The translations under genes and the position numbers were made by a program. The notes under the pieces were generated by a model. The model was not told the origin of the DNA. It ran no database searches and saw nothing but the letters and a program-made list of their open reading frames with translations. A stretch of DNA of 64,000 bases. Origin: Psococerastis gibbosa. Lineage: Eukaryota > Arthropoda > Insecta > Psocodea > Psocidae. Shown here one piece after another: positions 57,426 to 64,000 of this stretch (its first letter is position 1; each line of letters begins with the position of its first letter). Location: contig OZ020489.1 in the NCBI GenBank assembly GCA_963971405.1, forward strand, positions 29,662,290 to 29,726,289, read 5' to 3'.

Positions 57426-58212
57426 GATAGTGGGAATGTATCTTCAACCTTCCCTTACAATCAACTCATGGACATTTTTTTAAAACAAAATAACTGTGTA
57501 ACCCCCACATAGCCACATACGAGGATGAGATGTACATGGCTGCAAATCCAGAAAATTACAGTAAATTATTAATGGCTACAAACATTTTTTTACTCCTCTC
57601 ATAGAAATGTATTTATAAGCCCGATAATTTTGGAAAAACTAGCATAGCCAATTATTATTGACTAAATAAAAATAAAAAGACAACATCATGGATATCCACA
57701 GGTGGACGTGTTAAACTCCAGCGAACGCTTAACAGTCGTGGACAGGCGTTCGTCAGACGAGGTTCTCAGCACGTCCCTTCTCCGCTCCTGTAAGTTAGCC
57801 TACTTAAACATGTTCTGACTAAAGCTGCCTGGTTTATAATCATCCAATACCTAAATGAGTGTTCTTTTTCATTTTTGTCTTACAAAAAGTAAAAATATTT
57901 AAATTAATATTATTATAGCCTAATTTATAATAAAATAATAATAGACATCATAGTTTTAATTAAAGGGTTCGCATTATGATTGTGAAACCGACATGCAGTA
58001 TTGTACAATAATATAAGATAAATATATTTGCATACACTTGTCCATGTAGTTTTGAAATTATATTACTAGGTATATTATAATAAATTTGTGAAAAATGATT
58101 ATTATTATTATTAAGGAAAATGTTACTAAATGTTCAATTCGGACGGGAGCCATCTTTTTGTATAGTGAGGGGTGCGCGGTAGCATGGGCTATCCTTTATT
58201 ACTTCTAGTATT

Positions 58213-58385
58213 GCTTTCCATAGATGATAGGCCGTGGTTGACTTGAAAGAATTGCTGCTGAGCCTCCGAGATACAATCTTAGAATTCTACACAGTGCCAC
58301 TGAAGACATCGACCGTACGTTTGCAATCTTTCAGATCGACCAAGGCCTATCATCCCGCATTCAACTACTTCAACAAGTAACTCCC
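58213..58385. mobile_element. GAATCCGG foldback family copy, degenerate
   Basis: ATGATAGGCCGTGGTTGACT on the left, CAGATCGACCAAGGCCTATC...ATCCCGCATTCAACTACTTC on the right, with GCCACTGAAGACATCGACCG in the middle. Followed by CGGCCGCGAAAG. Confidence 0.65.
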
Positions 58386-58971
58386 GGCCGCGAAAGTTTT
58401 TGTAATTATATAGGCATGTATTCTTCTATCTTCCAAACATCTGGTGACCCTATATTTATTATTATTTTGTATTTAGCTACTTCATACTGCAAGAGTCCCG
58501 GAAAATACTGGATAAAATGAAAACTGCTTAAAGCAAGCTTCGGCAGCAGATACTTCTTCTTCTTCCTCCTTAATCGGGCGTGCGCAGCGTGGGGGGGGGG
58601 GGGTCACCCCGAACCCATTTCCTGAACTCGCCCCGGTCGGACGTTAACGCCTTCACCAGAAGATACGTACTGTATTAATTAGCAATATGAATCAGAATCA
58701 GACTCGAAAGACGATCCAAATAAATTTCCGCTTTCCGCAGCTAGGTAATTTATTGAATGAGACTGTGAAGGTCGGTGTCATTTTCACCCATCAATGTCAA
58801 TGCTCCTTACTCTAATTAATCAGCTTAAAACAAGTTGGACGTCATAACAAAAAAATCCCCTGGTTAAGACCCGTTGTAGGTGTCTAGGTAGATTTATCAA
58901 CGTTTTTCAAATTCTGACACCTCATTTAACCAAATAAAAAAATTGTCCAAGAATTAGGTAGGCTATACACA

Positions 58972-59480
58972 AAGAACCAGTACGAGTGAACCCGTACTTG
59001 CTCTCTTATTCAACAATTAGTATAGGTACTTGATGAAGTAGTAGAATCCGAGGTGATAGGCCTTGGCCAATCAGAAAGCGTACTAGTGCTTCATTAATTA
59101 ACTTCAGCCGTGAAAGTCTTGGTAATTATAGTATACGTACTGTAATAGATAATAAATAATGAGTAAGGGAAGTACACTTTTAGAACGACCACGGCCTATC
59201 ATCCCGGATTCTACTGATTTATCAATTATGAGTTCTATGGGAAATAATTTTTCAAGGGTTTTCCTATTCTTAAGCACTGCATTGATCGATGGGACTTGGT
59301 CTATAATGGGCAGCAGACCATGTCATGACATACCGTACCCTATTTATTTATTTTATTTTATTAAATTAAGTTAACTCAAAATATAAAAAATTATCCCAAG
59401 GAAATTTTTTTAGAACCTGCAAAATATAATGCATAGCCTACCTGGGTACCGAATTTCATCAAAATACTACAAGTGCTTCT
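58972..59480 (+). repeat. G-run repeat, copy D, split by a nested foldback
   Basis: The start (AAGAACCAGTACGAGTGAAC...CCGTACTTGCTCTC) matches the start of copies A and B, and AACAATTAGTATAG follows. The sequence resumes after 59216 with TCTATGGGAAATAATTTTTC, then ACCGAATTTCATCAAAATAC near 59450. The G run is absent. Confidence 0.55.
59033..59215. mobile_element. GAATCCGG foldback inserted in G-run repeat copy D
   Basis: GATGAAGTAGTAGAATCCGA on the left and ATCATCCCGGATTCTACTGA on the right bound the insertion; GCCTTGGCCAATCAGAAAGC and AGAACGACCACGGCC form the arms. The centre carries the CAGCCGTGAAAGTC block. Confidence 0.7.
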
Positions 59481-59484
59481 ATTA

Positions 59485-59712
59485 TTATTTGTATTTCATA
59501 CACCATAATATATTATAAGGTGTTTTTAATTTTGGTTATATTGTTTCCCTGAATTCAGTTGGGTCGCCTATCAGTTTCACGAGAAAACCTCTACACTAAA
59601 ACTAAAAAATTCCTTGTGGTGCAATGTATAAAATAGTCGTCTACTTGCAGGACAGACCAAATCATTAAATTAAATGAAGAATATAAACCAACCCATCTTA
59701 GGGTGATCCATC
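59485..59712. mobile_element. Foldback MITE (GGATCACCC-type ends), second copy
   Basis: Shares ATAAACCAACCCATCTTAGG and GTGATCC with the complement of 43028-43340, plus TCAGTTTCACGAGAAAACC in the interior against TCAGTTTTACGGAAAAACC. The left end is poorly preserved. Confidence 0.5.
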
Positions 59713-59984
59713 CTCTTAAGGATATGCAGCTATGACATAAAGCTCCTTGGTGGCCAGCATATGCAGTTATAATTTATGAAAACCCTATAAGACATTTAAT
59801 ATGACGGTATTGTAATTTCTGATGTTTTAATCACAACGGTACCGTTGTCTAAAATACGTCCGGCGAATAATTCTATTCATCAGCGACTTTCTAAGAAATT
59901 GTGCTTCCTAACTATAACTAACAGCAGTAGTCTAGATTTTATCGGTTTCAATTAAAAGTTGTTTTTTTTGCATTGTAGTACAAG

Positions 59985-60135
59985 CAAGGCCGTAGCCAGA
60001 TATTGTTTTCGGGGGGGGGGGGGGTCCAGCTGACGTCACCGTAAGTGAGGTAACCTCAATATGTTTAAAACGCCATTCTATCTAGTGTACGCTGAAAGTA
60101 TTTCGGGGGGGGGGGGGCCTCTGGCTATGGCCATG
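59985..60135. mobile_element. Small hAT MITE with 8-bp target duplication
   Basis: CAAGGCCGTAGCCAGA at the left and its imperfect complement TCTGGCTATGGCCATG at the right are flanked by AGTACAAG at 59977-59984 and 60136-60143. Each terminal repeat is followed by a G run (13-14 G) on the plus strand, at about 60011 and 60104. It is 151 bp long and non-coding. The CA...TG ends and 8-bp duplication place it with hAT elements; the termini differ from the 14813 element, so another transposase mobilised it. Confidence 0.8.
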
Positions 60136-60147
60136 AGTACAAGCGCA

Positions 60148-60363
60148 TGACATGTAGAGTAGTGGTACGGACTCTGACTTTCACCTGAAAGGTTGTTGGT
60201 TCGAGTCCCACACTGGCTACATTTCCTGGCCATGCTTCGGAGGGCATGTAAAGCAGGCGGTCCCGGGTCTTCCAAGTTGAGTGTAAGAGAGGGCTTTATA
60301 GCCCTAACTCCGCTAGGTTGGCTTAGTAATAGAACAAAAAAAGTCCTTATTTATTTATTTATA
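60148..60363 (+). repeat. tRNA-derived SINE, best-preserved copy
   Basis: ATGACATGTAGAGTAGTGGT holds an RNA polymerase III A box and GGTTGTTGGTTCGAGTCCCA a consensus B box (GGTTCGAGTCC), 30-40 bp apart. The tRNA-unrelated body follows (GGAGGGCATGTAAAGCAGGC, GAGTGTAAGAGAGGGCTTTA, CCCTAACTCCGCTAGGTTGG), then AACAAAAAAAGTCC and a TTTATTTATTTA tail. Frames across it recur in every copy and are not genes. It starts about 4 bp after the hAT MITE target duplication. Confidence 0.9.
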
Positions 60364-61534
60364 AGCGCATTAATAATTGTGGAATTACCCAACACTGTCG
60401 CTAAACTACACTGATCAACAGTCTTCTTACAAATCATTATATACAAAAGCTCTACCGTATATATGTCATTTGTAAGATAAGTGTTGTTTGTGGAACACTT
60501 GCACTGCAGTCATTGCATACCTCAGTCAACTTACTGTGATTTTTCTGCTGTGACGCATGGTTCAACTCAGTATAGTTTACCATCAATAAAAACGGCTAGG
60601 CGATGTTTTCCTGTAATATGAAGCTCTTGTACTTCGCAAAGTACCATGTAGATTTTTTGTCAACATGTTAAAATTGGAAAAAATAAATAAAAAATACAGA
60701 AAGACACATCGTGATAAAAGTAATAAGTTTCAGAAATACGGCAGCTATAGGCAGGAGAATTTCAAGATAAAAGTAATCACAGCAACTGGACGTCAAGTTA
60801 AATGTATTAGGTACTTTTCAGCTATATATAGAACTTCGCATTACTTTATTAATTCTTCTTTTTATGTAGCCTAACAACCAATTTTGTCTAGTTTAACACA
60901 ATTTCGCTACATAATTACAATGCAAGCGCACCCTCTAAAATTAAATTATTACAATACCGGTAATGTATTAGAATTGAATTAACATTTTCAAAATTTATTT
61001 GAGTAGCCTGTGTTTGTTTAAAACTAGCTCCAGGAAATTCATTTATTTGTGTTGGATTAAAAATTAATTAGGGTGTCAACAGAGTTTCCACTTTCCACTT
61101 CATTGATAACAATGCTGTCCGTCTCTTCGACGTCAGCATCAGCATCATATGAACAAAAAATAAACCTCCCTCTACGCTTTTCTATGCAACACTAACGACT
61201 GGATTTTGTTTTTGAAAATCGATCAAGTCCTGCTGTAAATACAGGGGGGGGGGGGTTCTCTACTGTAGCCTACCAACTTTAAGAGTGTAAGCCTCCAGAC
61301 CCATTAGTTAGCAGTCTCGGTTGACCCTCAATATTGGTATTACGATTCAAACTACAATTTGGTTGGTATCCTACCTACCAGTCAGGGATAATACATAGTA
61401 AAACATACACAATAAAAAGTACGTATAGCCTAGTATATAATAAATAAACAAAAATAATTTTTCCACAAGTTGCCACTAAGCAATAATAATTAATGTTTTT
61501 GTCAAATACCAGCTAAAGTAACGTTCCTATATAA
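60364..61534. other. Intergenic region, nothing recognised
   Basis: AT-rich with a run of about 10 G near 61249. The 69-codon lysine-rich frame at 60665-60874 has no recognised domain. Confidence 0.4.
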
Positions 61535-61992
61535 GGCGCATATTCCACCTACGTCAATAATGATAGTAAACAGTAGTATTGACGGAAATTTCAATTTTTC
61601 ATTACATTCCACTGGTTTTTTCAACTATTGATCACTTTTCGTCTAATGACACGTATGCGCCAAATTTTTGAAATTTGTTTGAATTTGTTTTTTGAAATTT
61701 TGTTTGTATTTGTTTTCTTCGTACACTTATTATTTTTAATAAAACCTAATAATAGTATAGGAGATCCGAAGTAAGATCGACCTTCACCGATCTGTTTAGT
61801 GGATGAAAACTGTTTTATAAACAATCTATTGAAATGTTTGTACTTAACATATTCCATGACGCCATTTTAGTTTGTTATTGTTTACAGCGCGTGATTTTAC
61901 TCATCATTTATCAATTTTAACTATGGCATAAAATTCAAATTTCCGTCAATACTAAATTTACTATCACTATTGACGTAGGTGGAATAAGCGCC
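61535..61992. mobile_element. PIF/Harbinger-like MITE with TAA duplication (GATC-core type, inverted)
   Basis: TAA at 61532-61534 and 61993-61995. The ends are GGCGCATATTCCACCTACGT and ACGTAGGTGGAATAAGCGCC. The core AAGTAAGATCGACCTTCACC and GTTTTATAAACAATCTATTG is the reverse complement of the core at 48991-49461. Confidence 0.85.
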
Positions 61993-62700
61993 TAAAATAC
62001 ATTTCCCTATATTATGGGTTAATTGTAAGAGTGGGCCGAAAGGCCCAAAATTTGCCCATATAGAAATTAAGATAAGTTTTTTTCTTTCTTTCTTCTTTCT
62101 AGTATTACATATTGCATAATATTAATGCCATCTGCGTTAGGTACGGGGTAGCGTATTTTATATAGGTACTTGCAAATCACAGTACGGGTACTTATACGAG
62201 ATAAATGCATTATGGCTTATTAAACTGAGGTTATAGCCTAAATTATCAATCAATCAATATAATCATACAATATGCAATACATTTTTTATACAAAAATTAC
62301 CATGGACCCGGTAGGCCGTGGCCTACAGTATGTATTTCTTAGATTTTTAACATCGCCCCTGCCACAACCGAGAAAATTGCTGTATCCACAGAATCTGGGA
62401 CACCCTGTACATAGTGAAAGGGCAAGTTCGTTTTGAATGTCACCTGTACTTGAAAATATTGGGAATACAATGAAAAAGGAGTTGACAATGGAGACAGTCG
62501 AAGGATCCGAGATCTAATGGACGTTGTCACTCTCATCCCGACCATAATAAGGCTTTAAACAACAATACTCTGATATCCCTTTCTTACCGCCTTGAACCTT
62601 TTGTTACATCCTTACTTAAACCTGGCATTTCTATCATTGACTGTCACTGAATTATCCTTTCGGCTTTGAGCAGTTAATATTTTTACTTAGTCTACCAGAA

Positions 62701-63130
62701 GGCTGATCATGGCATTTATAATACTGGGGTTTATTTAATCCCCTGGTATTAAAAATGTAAACAAGACAATTTTATATTCGAAAGTGCTATTCCAAATGTG
62801 TTCTTTTACATTTTAATACCATGGGATTATATAAATACCGGTATCATTTAATACCAGGGGATTATAATACCGGTATTTATTTAATCCCCTGGTTCTGGTA
62901 TTAAAAATGTAAACAATTTTATAATGGAAAGTGCTATTCAAAATTTGTTTGTTTACATTTTTAATACCAGGGGATTAAATAAATACCGGTATTAATTAAT
63001 CCCCAGGTATTAAAAATGTAAACAAGATAATTTTATAATGGAAAGTATTATTCAAAATTTGTTTGTTTACATTTTTAATACCAAGTGATTAAATAAATAC
63101 CGGTATTATAATTCACCATGATCAGGCTGC
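62701..63130. mobile_element. Cluster of CCGGTATT foldback units
   Basis: At least three partial palindromes built from GGGGATTAAATAAATACCGG, TTAAAAATGTAAACAA and GAAAGTGCTATTC repeat head-to-head. It ends CACCATGATCAGGCTGC. The repeated internal block suggests local amplification of one element. Confidence 0.75.
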
Positions 63131-63496
63131 AGCCTGATCATGGCAATTTGGGATTATTATAATACCGGGGTTTATTCAATTGTTTTAAACTAATGAGTAA
63201 AAAATGCGCGGGAAATTCAAATTGCCAAATTAATATGTTTGGTGAGTTTTTAATTTTTTCTCCCTTAGCTGATGTAGACTCATTAATTAAAATTCTTATT
63301 ATAATTCAAAAATAAACCTGCGCATTTTAATGTTTACTAGTGTTTCCTTCAATTCTTAAACAATGAATTGTAATAATTTATTAATTTGAATTCCTCGCGC
63401 ATGTTTTAATAGCGTCACGTGACACCTTACTATTGCGGTATTAAAAAATGAACCCTGGTATTATAATAATACCAAATCGCCATGATTGGGCTACTG
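63129..63496. mobile_element. CCCGGTATT foldback, long type, second copy
   Basis: GCAGCCTGATCATGGCAATT...TGGGATTATTATAATACCGG at the left, TATTATAATAATACCAAATC...GCCATGATTGGGCTACTG at the right. Matches 30781-31211. It abuts the preceding cluster so closely that the two share the GCTGCAGCC junction. Confidence 0.75.
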
Positions 63497-64000
63497 CGAG
63501 ACAGGTCAACAGCCCAATAGCAATATAAGAATCTAGGTTCCCGTACTGTATTGCGGTAGAAATAATTGTTATGAACTGACCGTGGTGCATGTGTTGTTTT
63601 CAGTGATGTTCATGTACACCATGTACATATGCAGTCGTATGAGTATGTATAACATATGTACAACTTGAAGCCCCGGACAGCGAAATAGATTACTTCAATG
63701 ATAGTTGAAAAATGAAAGCAAAAAACAAGTATCTATTGTAATTGAGGTTAGTTTTTCAAAATAGGTACCGTAACTTAATATATGGCGAAATCGGAGTTAT
63801 TGTCCCTATATACAGGTAGTACTTAAATTGGTTCTGGATCAACTACGGTACTATATTTATCACTCCGTGATTTTTTTTTTGTTTATGATGAAAAATAAGA
63901 AAATTGCTACTTCATTTAAGATTGAGCGTACTCTCAGGCTCCCTCGGCCTTATCGAATTTTGTACTGGTACCCCAGGGCTTCCGGCTCAAGTTTAAAAAA
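63497..64000. other. Right-end region, nothing recognised
   Basis: AT-rich sequence with no conserved frame or repeat family. Short TACATGTACA palindromes near 63612-63660 are low-complexity. Confidence 0.4.

Noticed and set aside
60148..60230. Possible functional tRNA gene
   Set aside because: A and B boxes are present, but no cloverleaf with acceptor stem can be folded and the same head recurs in many SINE copies.
60078..60414. Overlapping frames on both strands
   Set aside because: They cover the hAT MITE and SINE; the SINE frame appears in every SINE copy.

Overview
The window is animal genomic DNA, most likely from an arthropod and probably an insect. It is AT-rich, its genes are split by GT-AG introns of about 0.3-3 kb, and it is densely packed with small DNA transposons, SINEs and LINE remnants. 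The mitoribosomal protein uS14m and CNOT9 look insect-like by family knowledge. I cannot name the species.

Six conserved genes can be rebuilt exon by exon, with splice phases that agree at every junction. From left to right they are: COX18 (+, 1507-5238); MRPS14/uS14m (-, 6543-5335, first exon unresolved), tail-to-tail with COX18; a CFAP97/hemingway-family gene (-, 26580-20547, partial at both ends, with a tandemly duplicated internal exon); a myristoylation-type PP2C phosphatase (+, 36892-40206); a very-long-chain fatty-acid elongase (ELOVL, +, 45255-50584); and the CCR4-NOT subunit CNOT9/Rcd-1 (-, 54033-50927). They are housekeeping genes of separate pathways and do not form a functional cluster. 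Several weaker exon candidates are listed with low confidence (10777, 13649, 31847 and 33915-34097).

The rest is mostly mobile DNA. The best-preserved element is a 3.2-kb hAT transposon (14813-18028) with matching terminal repeats, a perfect 8-bp target duplication and an intact 812-codon transposase. A 407-codon copia-type integrase ORF stands alone at 7347-8570. Short elements include PIF/Harbinger-like MITEs (GGCG...ATTCCAC ends, TAA/TTA duplications), a Tc1/mariner-like foldback (TA duplication), a small hAT MITE (8-bp duplication), a CCGGTATT foldback family, a GAATCCGG foldback family, a repeat with long G runs, and a tRNA-derived SINE with A and B boxes. The tracts 55-64 kb, 28-36 kb and 8.6-13.6 kb hold almost nothing else that I can recognise.

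The most striking anomalies are a perfect 172-bp inverted repeat with a 19-nt spacer (18758-19120), the duplicated symmetrical exon in the CFAP97-family gene, an elongase intron built largely of four MITEs with a GC splice donor, and the isolated intact copia integrase.
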